From Rubrivivax sp. (GTDB lineage Bacteria; Pseudomonadota; Gammaproteobacteria; Burkholderiales; Burkholderiaceae_C), in the NCBI GenBank assembly GCA_019635285.1, contig JAHBZS010000001.1, positions 171,609-235,608 of the forward strand: 64,000 bases of DNA, in the 5' to 3' direction. A program made the translations under genes and the position numbers. This document shows positions 30,182 through 38,748 of the stretch, piece after piece (the first letter of the stretch is position 1; the number at the start of each line of letters is the position of its first letter). The notes under the pieces are model-generated. The model did no database searches. It saw only the letters and a list, made by a program, of their open reading frames with translations, and had not been told where the DNA came from.

Positions 30182-31575
30182 GCGGGCTCCTCGGCCAGGC
30201 ATTGCTCCAGAATGTCCAGGGCCTGGTCCATCTGGGCGGGGGTGGTGATCAGGGGCGGGGTCAAGGTCAGCACATGCCCCATCGTCGTCTTGAAGGACAG
30301 GCCGCGCGACAGCGCACGGTACAGCACGCGCTCGGCGGCGGCGCCCGCCGGCGCCTTGGTGTCGCGGTCGGCCACCAGCTCGATGCCCAGCAGCAGGCCG
30401 CGGCCGCGCACGTCGCCGATCAGGCGGTGGCGCTGCTGCATGTCCTGCAGCCGCGCCAGCGCCTGCGCGCCGACCCGTGCGGCCTGCGCCACCAGGTCGT
30501 CGCGCTCGATGACCTGCAAGGTGGCCAGCGCCGCGGCGGCGGTGACCGGGTTCTTCTCGTGCGTGTAGTGGCCCAGCGCGAAGTCGCCGGCCACGTTGAG
30601 CGCGTCGCGCGCGATGCACGCGGCGATGGGCAGCACGCCGCCGCCCAGCGCCTTGCCCAGCACCACGATGTCGGGCGCGACGGCGTCGTGCTCGGCTGCA
30701 AAGAAGCGGCCGGTCTTGCCCAGGCCGGTGGGGATCTCGTCGAAGATCAGCAGCGTGCCGTGCGCATGGCAGGCGTCGCGTACCGCCTGCCAATAGCCCG
30801 GCGGCGGCAGGAAGGGCACGGCGCGCGCCGGCTCGGCGATGACCGCGGCGACATCGCCTTCGCGTTCCAGCACGTAGCGCACCATCGCCGCGCAGGCGAG
30901 CCGGCAGCGCGCCAGGTCGGGCTGGCCGTCGGCATCGACCGCGTGGCCGTAGGGGCAGCGGTAGCAGCCGAAGGGCGCCACGTGTTCGCTGCCCGGCAGC
31001 AGCGGCCCGAGCCGGCCCGAGCGAAACAGCGCTTCGCCGCCGACGCTGGACGCGCCGAAGCCGGCGCCGTGGAAGGCATCCCAGAAGCTCAAGGTCTTGA
31101 AGCGGCCGGTGGCGGCACGGGCCAGCTTCAGAGCCACTTCCACCGCGTCGCTGCCGCCGGTGGTGAAGAGCACGCGGCCGGGCTGGCCGGTCAGCGCCTG
31201 GAAGCGCCGGCCCAAGGCTTCGGCCAGCTCCACCGCGCGCAGCGACGCGAAGCGGCGCGGCGCGAAGCTGAGTTCGTCGAGCTGCGCCTTGATGGCCGCG
31301 ATGACCTCCGGATGGCCGTGCCCCAGGTGGTGCACGTTGTTGCCGTGGAAGTCCAGGTAGCGCCGGCCCGCCAGGTCCTCGATGTACAGGCCTTCGGCCT
31401 TGACGATCGGCGCCAGGCAGGGCGTGGACACGCTCTGGTGCAGAAAGGCCGCGCTGTCGCGCGCCAGCAGCGCGCGGCTGGCCGCGTCCAGCCGCTCTTG
31501 CTGCCAGGCGGCACGCAGCGGCGTGCGGTTGACGTCGCCTTCGCTCTGCGACGGTGTGCTGGCCTTGGGGTCCAT
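30178..31575 (-). CDS. pbfA: (R)-1-hydroxy-2-aminoethylphosphonate ammonia-lyase PbfA-like
   Basis: PLP enzyme with a class III aminotransferase fold, 465 residues. The PLP lysine is K308 in VVLGKALGGG, with the cofactor Asp in LLIFDEIPTGLGKTG. In phosphonate clusters that also hold phnY and phnA, proteins like this are PbfA, which eliminates ammonia from (R)-1-hydroxy-AEP to give phosphonoacetaldehyde. That widens the pathway to hydroxylated AEP. A true phosphonate transaminase remains the alternative, but AEP transamination is already covered by phnW in the same locus. It is coupled to phnY by ATGA and separated from phnA by a copy of the 83-bp repeat. Confidence 0.8.
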   Translation of the reverse strand: MDPKASTPSQSEGDVNRTPLRAAWQQERLDAASRALLARDSAAFLHQSVSTPCLAPIVKAEGLYIEDLAGRRYLDFHGNNVHHLGHGHPEVIAAIKAQLDELSFAPRRFASLRAVELAEALGRRFQALTGQPGRVLFTTGGSDAVEVALKLARAATGRFKTLSFWDAFHGAGFGASSVGGEALFRSGRLGPLLPGSEHVAPFGCYRCPYGHAVDADGQPDLARCRLACAAMVRYVLEREGDVAAVIAEPARAVPFLPPPGYWQAVRDACHAHGTLLIFDEIPTGLGKTGRFFAAEHDAVAPDIVVLGKALGGGVLPIAACIARDALNVAGDFALGHYTHEKNPVTAAAALATLQVIERDDLVAQAARVGAQALARLQDMQQRHRLIGDVRGRGLLLGIELVADRDTKAPAGAAAERVLYRALSRGLSFKTTMGHVLTLTPPLITTPAQMDQALDILEQCLAEEPA

Positions 31576-31617
31576 CGGCTTCCGCAGCGCGGTGATGTTC
31601 GGGTCGCCCGCCGCGCT

Positions 31618-31700
31618 TCAAGCGACCGCCGCGGACCCTGCTCTGCCGGTCCGCCAGCGGTGCCCCCTCGAGGGGGCGCGCGAAGCGCGTAGGGGGTGGG
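31618..31700 (-). repeat. Dispersed downstream repeat, copy A
   Basis: An 83-bp GC-rich element that begins at the phnA stop codon with CCCACC and ends near 31618 with GGTCGCTTGA (read on the minus strand). It contains the palindrome GCCCCCTCGAGGGGGC (31662-31677) and GGACC...GGTCC arms. Closely related copies lie at 35712-35796 and 38749-38831, each right after a stop codon and in the same orientation to the preceding gene. Confidence 0.75.
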
Positions 31701-32960
31701 TCAAAGTGTTCCGTTGATGGCGTAATCGAAGATCTGGTAGCTCTTCGGTGACTGGCCCGCCGCCTTGATGCGGTAGGCCTCGTTCAGCGGCCGGTTCAGG
31801 ATGAACGGCACCTTCGTCTCCGACGTGCCGCCGTGCGTGCGCAGGCGGTGGCCCTTCAGCCCGCTGAGGTCGTGGTTCTTGGCCGAGCTGCCGATGCACC
31901 AGTTCTCGTGCGCGATCACCGCCACGTCGCCTTCGCGGTCGGGCGGCATGTCGAACATGCGGCAGGCGGTCTCGCGGTCCAGCGCCAGCTCCACGCCTTC
32001 GGCGTCGCCGATGGCGTCGATGATCTGCCGCGCCGTCACCTGGCCCTTGGACCAGACGCGCACGAAGCCGCCCAGCGCGCCGTGGTGCGCGACGAAGGCG
32101 TCGGTGATCGGGCAGATAACGGTGGTGGTGCCGGCGCCCAGCTTGGCGTCCAGCAGGTCCTGCAGCCACAGCACCTGCGGCTCGCCGTCGGCCGTGCTCT
32201 TGTCGCTCATGCCGTGGTCGGCGGTCAGCGCGACGGTGGCGTCCAGCGCCATCAGCCGGCCGACGCAGTCGTCGAGCTTGCGATAGAACTCGCGCGCGCC
32301 GTCTTCGTCCGGCGCCCACTTGTGCTGCACCCAGTCGGTCAGCGACAGGTACAGCAGCTCCGGCCGGCGCTCGCGCAGCAGCTTGATGCCGGCTTCCAGC
32401 ACCAGCAGGCTCAGCTCCATCGAATACATGCCCGGCTGCGCCATGCCCAGCCAGGGCAGCACGTCTTCAATGCCGTTCTCGGCCAGCGTGCACTGGCCGG
32501 CAAATTCGCTGGAGAAGGACACATGGCCCTGGCGCACGTCCAGGCCCTTGCCCAGCTGCTTGCGCAGCTTGTCCTTGGCGGTGATCGTCACCACCTTGGC
32601 GCCGGCGGCGGCGAACTTGGCGATGATGGTGTCGCCGCGCAGCAGCTCCGGCCCGGTCATGACCACCGGCTGCCAGGTGGCGGTGTCCAGGTAGAAGTTG
32701 CCCGAGATGCCGTGCCGCGCCGTCGGCGTGCCGGTGATGATCGACATGTTGTTCGGGCAGGTGAACGACGGCATCGAGCCTTCGGCCACCGCCGCATGGC
32801 CTTCGCGCACGCAGCGCGCGATGTTCGGCGTCGTGCCGTCGGCCAGGAACTGCTGCAGGTAGCGGGGGTCGCCGCCGTCGATGCACACCACCACCACCGG
32901 GCGCAGCGGCCAGCGGTAGTCGGTGCCATTGACCTGGACGGCGGCGCGGGTCGTGCTCAT
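31701..32960 (-). CDS. phnA: Phosphonoacetate hydrolase PhnA
   Basis: Alkaline-phosphatase-superfamily zinc enzyme, 419 residues, that splits the C-P bond of phosphonoacetate into acetate and phosphate. Metal ligands are visible in VVCIDGGDPRYL (Asp), TADHGMSDKS (Asp, His) and CIGSSAKNHDL; the nucleophile is the threonine in MPSFTCPNN (T67). It is the last step of the AEP route through phosphonoacetate; no PhnX-type phosphonatase is present in the window. It lies 20 bp after phnR. It is not the unrelated E. coli protein that shares the symbol. Confidence 0.93.
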   Translation of the reverse strand: MSTTRAAVQVNGTDYRWPLRPVVVVCIDGGDPRYLQQFLADGTTPNIARCVREGHAAVAEGSMPSFTCPNNMSIITGTPTARHGISGNFYLDTATWQPVVMTGPELLRGDTIIAKFAAAGAKVVTITAKDKLRKQLGKGLDVRQGHVSFSSEFAGQCTLAENGIEDVLPWLGMAQPGMYSMELSLLVLEAGIKLLRERRPELLYLSLTDWVQHKWAPDEDGAREFYRKLDDCVGRLMALDATVALTADHGMSDKSTADGEPQVLWLQDLLDAKLGAGTTTVICPITDAFVAHHGALGGFVRVWSKGQVTARQIIDAIGDAEGVELALDRETACRMFDMPPDREGDVAVIAHENWCIGSSAKNHDLSGLKGHRLRTHGGTSETKVPFILNRPLNEAYRIKAAGQSPKSYQIFDYAINGTL

Positions 32961-32980
32961 GGGGAAGCTCCGTAAGGGGT

Positions 32981-33694
32981 TCAGGGCCGCGGCGCCGGCG
33001 CGCCCAGCGCCGCATGCAGGCGGGCCCGGCTGGCCAGCACATGCTCGCCCAGCAGGGCCTGCGCGCGCTGCTCGTCGCGCGCCGCGACGGCTTCGATGAT
33101 GGCCTCGTGCTCGGCGGTGGACGTGGGAATGTGGTCGGTGCCGTGCGCGATGGTCGCGCGGCGGTACAGGTCGAGCTGGTTGACGATGCCGCGGTACTGC
33201 GCCAGCAGCGCGTTGTTGCGCGCCGCGCGCGCCAGCAGGTCGTGGAACTCGACGTTGAGGGCGAAGTATTCGTCGGCCTTGCGGCTCTTCTGCGTGAGGT
33301 GCATGCGCCGCACCACGGCGCGCAGCGCCTCGATCTCGTCGATGGCGATGCGCCGCGCCGCCAGCTGGCCGATCAGGCCTTCCAGCGCGACCCGCACCTC
33401 GTAGAACTCGTTGGCCTCTTCCACCGAGACCTGGCGCACGAACACGCCGCGGTTCTTTTCCACGCGCACCAGCCCGGCCTGCGCCAGCGCGCTGAAGGCC
33501 TCGCGCACCGGCCCGCGCGAGATGCCCAGGGTGGTGGCCATGTCCACCTCGTTGAGCTTGGTGCCGGCGGCGATCTCGCCGGAGATGATGCGCCGCTCCA
33601 GCTCCTGCTGCGCCAGCGTGGCCAGCGAATGCGCGCGCAGCACTTCGATGGCCGTCGAGGCGTCGGCCGGCCGCTTGGTCGTCACACTGGGCAT
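32981..33694 (-). CDS. phnR: GntR/FadR-type regulator of phosphonate utilisation
   Basis: A 237-residue regulator with a GntR winged helix (LNEVDMATTLGISRGPVREAFSAL) and an FCD ligand domain with its metal-site histidines (FHDLLARAARN, HEAIIEAV). Its place and type match the regulator found in Burkholderia-type AEP loci. The ATG at 33694 has no Shine-Dalgarno, and the likely promoter (TTGACA-17-GAAAAT on the minus strand) would start transcription almost at the ATG, so it may be leaderless. A longer start at 33733 is less likely because it would sit inside the promoter. It heads phnR-phnA-pbfA-phnY. Confidence 0.87.
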   Translation of the reverse strand: MPSVTTKRPADASTAIEVLRAHSLATLAQQELERRIISGEIAAGTKLNEVDMATTLGISRGPVREAFSALAQAGLVRVEKNRGVFVRQVSVEEANEFYEVRVALEGLIGQLAARRIAIDEIEALRAVVRRMHLTQKSRKADEYFALNVEFHDLLARAARNNALLAQYRGIVNQLDLYRRATIAHGTDHIPTSTAEHEAIIEAVAARDEQRAQALLGEHVLASRARLHAALGAPAPRP

Positions 33695-33701
33695 GGGTTG
33701 G

Positions 33702-33740
33702 ATTTTCGGGGCGACATTGCCGATTGTCAACAACAGACAA
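33702..33740 (-). promoter_or_regulatory. phnR promoter overlapped by a candidate operator
   Basis: On the minus strand TTGACA (33730 to 33725), 17 bp, GAAAAT (33707 to 33702) forms a promoter. The -35 is inside the dyad TTGTC-N7-GACAA (33724-33740). A related sequence (12 of 17 identical, sharing TGTCAACAA) is found at 37547-37563 between nptA and phnS, which suggests a shared regulator such as PhnR. Confidence 0.5.
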
Positions 33741-33742
33741 AA

Positions 33743-34780
33743 TCAGAGCGCAGGATCGACGAAGCGCACGCCCTGTGTCTGCGCGCGCAGGCGCGGGTCC
33801 AGCGACGCCACGCTGAGGGGCTGGCCGCGCAACGCCTCGAAGCAGCGCGCCAGGGTCTCGTCCTCCAGGCGCTGCATCGCCTCCTGCGTATAGAAGGTCA
33901 GGTGCGGCCACAGCATGACGTTGTCCATTGCATAGAGTGCAGCCAGCGCATGACCGGCGCGTGACAGCGGCTCGCGGCCATACACGTCGAGTGCGGCACC
34001 GGCGAGACGCTGCTGCTGCAGCGCCTGCAGCAGCGCGGCCTCGTCGACGATCTCGCCGCGAGACACGTTGACCAAGAAGGCGGTGGGCTTCATGCGCGCC
34101 AGTTGCGCGGCGCCGAGCAGGTGGCGCGTCTGCGCGTTGAGCACGCAGTGCACCGAGACCGCGTCGCTGGCCTGCAGCAGCGCGTCCAGGCTGTCGCAGC
34201 GCTGCACGCCGGCGGGCACGGCCTCGGGCGGAACATGCGGGTCGTAGGCCAGCACGCGCATGCGGAAGGCGCCGGCCATGCGCGCCATGCTGCGCCCGAT
34301 GCGCCCCAGCCCCACCAGCCCCAGCGTCTTGCCGGCCAGGTCGGCGGCCAGCCAGCGTGCTTCGGGCCAGGCCCAGCCGTCCGTCTGCATGGCCTGGTGG
34401 ATCGGCTTGAAGCGCTTGAACAGCGCCATCAGCAGCGCGAACGCGCCTTCGGCCACCGTCTCCTCGGCATAGGCCGGCACGTTGACCACCGGGATGCCGC
34501 GTGCGCGCGCCGCCGCGATGTCGATGGCGTCGATGCCCACGCCGTACTTGACGATGGCCTTCAAGCGCGTGGCGCCGGCAATCACCGCGGCGGTCACCGG
34601 CGTGTAGCACATCAGCAGCAGGTCGGCGTCGGCCACCTCGCGCGCCAGCAGCGCCTCGGGCGCGCCGTCGGCCAGCAGCACCAGCTGGGCGCCGGCCTCG
34701 CGCAGGCGCGCGTCGACCGTCGGCATTTGCAGTTCGCGGTCGGTGCGCACGACCTTGAAGTGGCGGGGCAGATCGTTCAA
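33743..34780 (-). CDS. D-isomer-specific 2-hydroxyacid dehydrogenase
   Basis: NAD(P)H-dependent 2-hydroxyacid dehydrogenase fold, 345 residues: IVKYGVGIDAIDI in the substrate domain, the nucleotide motif GLVGLGRIGRSMARM, the catalytic Arg in NVSRGEIVDEAAL, and the catalytic His in LWPHLTFYTQEAM. It interconverts a 2-keto acid and its 2-hydroxy acid; the substrate is unknown. It lies between the EamA gene (13 bp upstream) and phnR (49 bp downstream), inside the phosphonate region. A phosphonate substrate such as phosphonopyruvate is possible but only inferred. Confidence 0.82.
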   Translation of the reverse strand: MNDLPRHFKVVRTDRELQMPTVDARLREAGAQLVLLADGAPEALLAREVADADLLLMCYTPVTAAVIAGATRLKAIVKYGVGIDAIDIAAARARGIPVVNVPAYAEETVAEGAFALLMALFKRFKPIHQAMQTDGWAWPEARWLAADLAGKTLGLVGLGRIGRSMARMAGAFRMRVLAYDPHVPPEAVPAGVQRCDSLDALLQASDAVSVHCVLNAQTRHLLGAAQLARMKPTAFLVNVSRGEIVDEAALLQALQQQRLAGAALDVYGREPLSRAGHALAALYAMDNVMLWPHLTFYTQEAMQRLEDETLARCFEALRGQPLSVASLDPRLRAQTQGVRFVDPAL

Positions 34781-34793
34781 GCCTGGGCTCCTC

Positions 34794-35660
34794 TCAACTC
34801 AGCCGCAGGGCGACGACGCCGCCGACGATGACCACGGCGCCGCAGGCGCGCTGCAGGCCGAAGCGCTCCTTCAGCACCATCACCGACAGCGCGGTGGCGA
34901 ACAGCACCGAGGTCTCGCGCAGCGCCGACACTGCGGCCACCGGCGCGCGCGTCATGGCCCACAGCGCGATCCAGTACGAGCCCAGCGACGCCAGCCCGCC
35001 CAAGGTGGCCAGCGGCCAGCGCCGGCGCGCATAGGCCCGCATCGCCTGCCGCGCCGCGCGGCTGCGCTGCACGAACACCAGCGTCGGGTAGGGAATGCCG
35101 TCCAGCACGAACAGCAGCACGACGTAGCTGGCCGCCGTGTAGCCGGCCTCGGCCGTGATGCGCACGCCGCGGCCGTCGACCAGGGTGTAGGCCGCGATGA
35201 CCACCGCATTGGCCAGCGCAAAGGCGATCGCCCGGCCGTGGTGCAGCGCCTCGGCCGGCCGCGCCAGCCCGACCATCAGCACGCCGACGGTGACCGCGCC
35301 GATGCCCAGCCAGGCCGCCGCGGACAAGTGCTCGCCCAGCGCCACCGTGCTGCCCAGCGCCACCAGCAGCGGCGCGCTGCCGCGCATGATCGGATAGGTG
35401 CTGCCCAGGTCGCCGTGCTGGTAGGCGCCGTTCAGCGTCACGTAGTAGGCGATGTGCACCAGCAGCGACATGCCGATGAAGGGCCAGGCGGCCACGGGCG
35501 GCAAGCCCACCCACCACAGCAGCGGCAGCGCGGCGATGCCGCCCAGCAGATGCACCAGCGCCAGGTCCAGCTGCTTGTCGCCGCTGGACTTGACCAGCGC
35601 GTTCCAGGTCGCGTGCAGCAACGCGCCCAGCAGCACCGCCAGCACGACGCCGGTGCTCAA
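34794..35660 (-). CDS. EamA/DMT-type membrane protein of phosphonate loci
   Basis: A 288-residue protein with ten predicted membrane helices in two EamA repeats (first beginning MSTGVVLAVLLGALLHATWN, second with ALRETSVLFATALSVMVLKE). Members of this subgroup occur beside phosphonate genes in Burkholderiales and are named 'phosphonate utilisation associated membrane protein'; the cargo is not known. Drug/metabolite export would be the general function, so it may export an intermediate. It is 13 bp from the hydroxyacid dehydrogenase, probably co-transcribed. Confidence 0.82.
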   Translation of the reverse strand: MSTGVVLAVLLGALLHATWNALVKSSGDKQLDLALVHLLGGIAALPLLWWVGLPPVAAWPFIGMSLLVHIAYYVTLNGAYQHGDLGSTYPIMRGSAPLLVALGSTVALGEHLSAAAWLGIGAVTVGVLMVGLARPAEALHHGRAIAFALANAVVIAAYTLVDGRGVRITAEAGYTAASYVVLLFVLDGIPYPTLVFVQRSRAARQAMRAYARRRWPLATLGGLASLGSYWIALWAMTRAPVAAVSALRETSVLFATALSVMVLKERFGLQRACGAVVIVGGVVALRLS

Positions 35661-35711
35661 GTCAGCGACCCATCACGCAAGCACACCCCACGCAGACACG
35701 ACGGCCGCATA

Positions 35712-35796
35712 TCGAGCGACCGCCGCGGATCCGGCTCTGCCGGGCCGCTGGCCGTGCCTGCATGCCGGCCAGCGGCCGAAGGCCGAAGGGGGTGGG
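35712..35796 (-). repeat. Dispersed downstream repeat, copy B
   Basis: A second copy of the 83-bp element, 5 bases after the nptA stop. It holds a perfect 12-bp stem, GGCCGCTGGCCG (35743-35754) pairing with CGGCCAGCGGCC (35766-35777), and the small stem CCGGC-TCT-GCCGG (35731-35743). It differs from copy A mainly in the central hairpin, while the outer parts (CGAGCGACCGCCGCGGA and AGGGGGTGGG) agree. Confidence 0.7.
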
Positions 35797-35801
35797 CCCA
35801 T

Positions 35802-37478
35802 CTACCGCCGCCCTTCGTCGGCCATCAGCTCGGCGAGCCGCGAATCGCGGATGCGCGTATCGGCCAGCACACCGGCCGATTCCAGGATGGGGTAGGCGAT
35901 CGAGCAGATGTGCGAGTTGATGCGCTTGAGCTCGCTGATCAGGTCCAGGTGCAGGCTGCTGGTCTCGATGCTCTGCGCGGTGTTGTCGCGCAGGCGCGCG
36001 ATGTGGCTGGCCGCGTACTCATGCTCCAGGTCGCGGAAGCGCGCCTTCTCTTCCAGCAGCTTGCGCGCGTCGTTGACATGGCCGTCGAGGAACACGCTCA
36101 TGCCCAGCCGCAGGTTGGCCAGCAGCCGCTCGTGCAGGTGGCTGATCTCGGCCATGCCCGCCTCGGAGAAGCTGCGGCCCTTCTGGATCTTCTTGTCCTC
36201 GACGTCCTGCAGCACGCGCTCCACCACGTCGCCGATCTGCTCCATGTTGATGGTGAAGCTGACGATGTCGGTCCAGCGCCGGCCCTCGCGCTCGGACAGC
36301 GCCTCGCGCGAGATCTGCGTCAGGTAGAACTTGATCGCCGAATACAGGTCGTCGACGGTGTCGTCCATCTGGCGCAGCTGCGCCGACAGCTGCAGGTCGT
36401 TGCGGCGGATGACGTCCATCACGCCGCGCAGCATGGTTTCCACAACGTCGGCCTGGTGCAGCGCCTCGCGTGCCGCGCAGGCGATGGCCAGCGACGGCGT
36501 CTGCAGGGCCACCGGGTCCAGGTGGCGCGGCCGGCTCTGCGACGGCGGCGGCGGCGGCGCCACCAGCCAGCGCTCCAGCCCCCTTGCCAGCACGCCCGTC
36601 AGGCCGATGAACAGCAGCGCCAGCGCCACGTTGAACAGCAGGTGGAAGACCACCACCTGCTGCGCCACGGCGGGCCACTGGCTCTCCAGCAGCTGCCGCA
36701 GCTGCGGCAGCCAGGGCACGACCAGCAGGCAGCCCGCCAGCTTGAACAGCAGGTTGCCCACCGGCAGGCGGCGTGTCGCCACGTCGGCGCGCGCGGTGGT
36801 CAGCACGCCCAGCAGCCCGCTGCCGATGTTGGCGCCCAGCACCAGCCCCAGCGCCACGCCCGGCGGCAGCATGCCGGCGCCGGCCAAGGTGGCGGTGAGC
36901 AGCACGATGGCCAGCGACGAATAGCTCAGCACCGTCAGCACCGCGCCGACCAGCAGGTCCAGCAGCACGTCGCTGGGCAGCGACGCCAGCAGCTGGCGCA
37001 CTGCCGGCGACTGGGTCAGCGGCTGCGTGGCCGCCACGATGAGCTGCAGCGCCAGCGTGATCAGCCCCAGGCCGATGACGATGCGCCCGAAGCGGCCGAC
37101 GCCGGTGGCCTCGCGGCTGATGAACATGACCACGCCGACGAAGATGAGCAGCGGCGACAGCCACGACAGGTCGAAGGAGAACACCACCACCATCACGCTG
37201 GTGCCGATGTCGGCGCCGAGCATCACCGCCAGCGCCGTGGCGGTGGCGATGAGGCCGCGGCCGACGAAGGAGGCGACGATCAGCCCGGTGGCGGTGCTCG
37301 ACTGCACCAGCGTGGTCACCGCGAAGCCGGCCAGCAGCGCCTGCAGGCGGTTGCCGACGCTGCGCGAGATGACGTGGCGCAGGTTGGCGCCGAACAGCCG
37401 CAGCACGCCGGTGCGCACGATGTAGGTGGCCCACACGAGCAGCGCGATGGCGGCAAGCAGATTCAGCAGGTGCGGCAT
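35802..37478 (-). CDS. Na+/phosphate cotransporter with PhoU-like domain
   Basis: A 558-residue membrane protein of the NptA/YjbB group. Two Na/Pi repeats are seen, the first with LVQSSTATGLIVASFVG and the second with LTVLSYSSLAIVLL, and many membrane helices cover residues 1-350. The rest is a PhoU-like helical domain (TDIVSFTINMEQIGDVVERV). In bacteria such proteins often export phosphate. Next to AEP degradation, which releases phosphate, it probably removes excess phosphate or balances it. It diverges from phnS, and both share the motif region at 37547-37563. The start MPHLLNLLAA is chosen at the first helix. Confidence 0.88.
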   Translation of the reverse strand: MPHLLNLLAAIALLVWATYIVRTGVLRLFGANLRHVISRSVGNRLQALLAGFAVTTLVQSSTATGLIVASFVGRGLIATATALAVMLGADIGTSVMVVVFSFDLSWLSPLLIFVGVVMFISREATGVGRFGRIVIGLGLITLALQLIVAATQPLTQSPAVRQLLASLPSDVLLDLLVGAVLTVLSYSSLAIVLLTATLAGAGMLPPGVALGLVLGANIGSGLLGVLTTARADVATRRLPVGNLLFKLAGCLLVVPWLPQLRQLLESQWPAVAQQVVVFHLLFNVALALLFIGLTGVLARGLERWLVAPPPPPSQSRPRHLDPVALQTPSLAIACAAREALHQADVVETMLRGVMDVIRRNDLQLSAQLRQMDDTVDDLYSAIKFYLTQISREALSEREGRRWTDIVSFTINMEQIGDVVERVLQDVEDKKIQKGRSFSEAGMAEISHLHERLLANLRLGMSVFLDGHVNDARKLLEEKARFRDLEHEYAASHIARLRDNTAQSIETSSLHLDLISELKRINSHICSIAYPILESAGVLADTRIRDSRLAELMADEGRR

Positions 37479-37524
37479 GGACGGCGGGTCGGACCCGCGG
37501 CGGCGACAGGAGCCAGGACGCCCC

Positions 37525-37610
37525 ATTGGACCGTGTCGCGCCTGGAATGTCAACAATCTGCAACCCAGGCGAAAATCCCGTTGACAGGCCGAGGCGCCGG
37601 CACACAACAT
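37525..37610. promoter_or_regulatory. Divergent promoters of nptA-like gene and phnS with shared operator candidate
   Basis: Plus strand: TTGACA (37581-37586), 18 bp, CAACAT (37605-37610) leads to phnS. Minus strand: TTGACA (37553 to 37548), 17 bp, TCCAAT (37530 to 37525) leads to the Na/phosphate gene. The minus-strand -35 lies in ATGTCAACAATCTGCAA (37547-37563), which resembles the site in the phnR promoter. The same protein could therefore control all three units. Promoters are by-eye matches. Confidence 0.5.
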
Positions 37611-37712
37611 GCATGCCCTGTGCCGGGCTGCAGCGGCGTCACGACCGCGTCATGGCCCTGCGGCATCGTCGACCGTTTTTGTCTGTACGCCCACCTTCAC
37701 CAGGAGCCCCTC

Positions 37713-38747
37713 ATGCGCAAACCCGTCCTGTCGCTCGCCGCCCTCACGCTGTGCCTGGCCGCCGGCTCCGCACTGGCGCAGAAGACGCAGTTGCTGGTCT
37801 ACACCGCCCTGGAAACCGACCAGCTGAAGGCCTACCAGGAAGGCTTCAACAAGGTGCACCCCGACATCGAGTTGAAGTGGGTGCGCGACAGCACCGGCGT
37901 GATCACCGCCAAGCTGCTGGCCGAAAAGGGCAACCCGCAGGCCGACGCGGTGATGGGCGTGGCCGCGTCCAGCCTGGCGCTGCTGGACAAGCAGGGCATG
38001 TTGATCCCCTACGCGCCGATCAACCTCGACGCCATCATGAGCGCCTACCGCGACAAGAAGAACCCGCCGGCCTGGTTCGGCATGGACGTGTGGGGCGCCA
38101 CCATCTGCTTCAACACGGTGGAGGCGCAGAAGCGCAACATTCCCAAGCCCGAGACCTGGAAGGACCTGACCAAGCCGGTCTACAAGGGCCAGATCGTCAT
38201 GCCGAACCCGGCCTCGTCGGGCACCGGCTACTTCGACGTCACCGCCTGGCTGACGCTCTGGGGCGACGACAACGGCAAGGGCGGCGGCTGGAAGTACATG
38301 GACGCGCTGCACGAGAACATCGCGCAGTACACGCATTCGGGCAGCAAGCCCTGCAACATGGCGGCGGCCGGCGAATACGTGCTGGGCATCAGCTTCGAAT
38401 ACCGCGCCAATGCCAACAAGGCCAAGGGCGCGCCGATCGACCTGGTGTTCCCCAAGGAAGGGCTGGGCTGGGACCTGGAAGCCTTCGCCATCCACAAGGG
38501 CACCAAGAAGCTCGAGGCCGCCAAGAAGCTGGCCGACTGGGCGAGCAGCAAGGACGCGATGCTGCTGTACGGCAAGAACTTCGCCATCACCGCGCAGCCG
38601 GGCGTGGCCGCGCCGCTGGCCAACGTGCCCAAGGACTACGAGGCACGCCTGGTGAAGATGAACTTCGACTGGGCCGCCGAGAACCGCGAGCGCATCCTCG
38701 ACGAGTGGAACAAGCGCTACAACGCGAAGAGCGAGCCGAAGAAATAA
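37713..38747 (+). CDS. phnS: 2-aminoethylphosphonate ABC transporter substrate-binding protein
   Basis: Periplasmic binding protein of 344 residues; the signal peptide MRKPVLSLAALTLCLAAGSALA is cleaved after residue 22. It belongs to the iron/spermidine-type binding proteins (KTQLLVYTALETDQ, WVRDSTGVITAKLLAEKGNPQAD), which is the type used for AEP in Burkholderia. Context (phnT, fused permease, phnW) supports AEP as ligand. AGGAG lies 6 bases before the ATG. It leads the operon and is followed by the third copy of the 83-bp repeat. Confidence 0.9.
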   Translation: MRKPVLSLAALTLCLAAGSALAQKTQLLVYTALETDQLKAYQEGFNKVHPDIELKWVRDSTGVITAKLLAEKGNPQADAVMGVAASSLALLDKQGMLIPYAPINLDAIMSAYRDKKNPPAWFGMDVWGATICFNTVEAQKRNIPKPETWKDLTKPVYKGQIVMPNPASSGTGYFDVTAWLTLWGDDNGKGGGWKYMDALHENIAQYTHSGSKPCNMAAAGEYVLGISFEYRANANKAKGAPIDLVFPKEGLGWDLEAFAIHKGTKKLEAAKKLADWASSKDAMLLYGKNFAITAQPGVAAPLANVPKDYEARLVKMNFDWAAENRERILDEWNKRYNAKSEPKK

Positions 38748-38748
38748 G

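Noticed and set aside
33695-33733. Longer N-terminus for PhnR from 33733
   Set aside because: It would place the start inside the promoter/operator region, and the added residues do not resemble the family.
34743-38747. A 1334-codon plus-strand open frame running through the nptA and EamA genes
   Set aside because: Only its last 344 codons (phnS) look like protein; the rest is His/Gln/Arg-rich sequence that is the antisense of high-GC genes.
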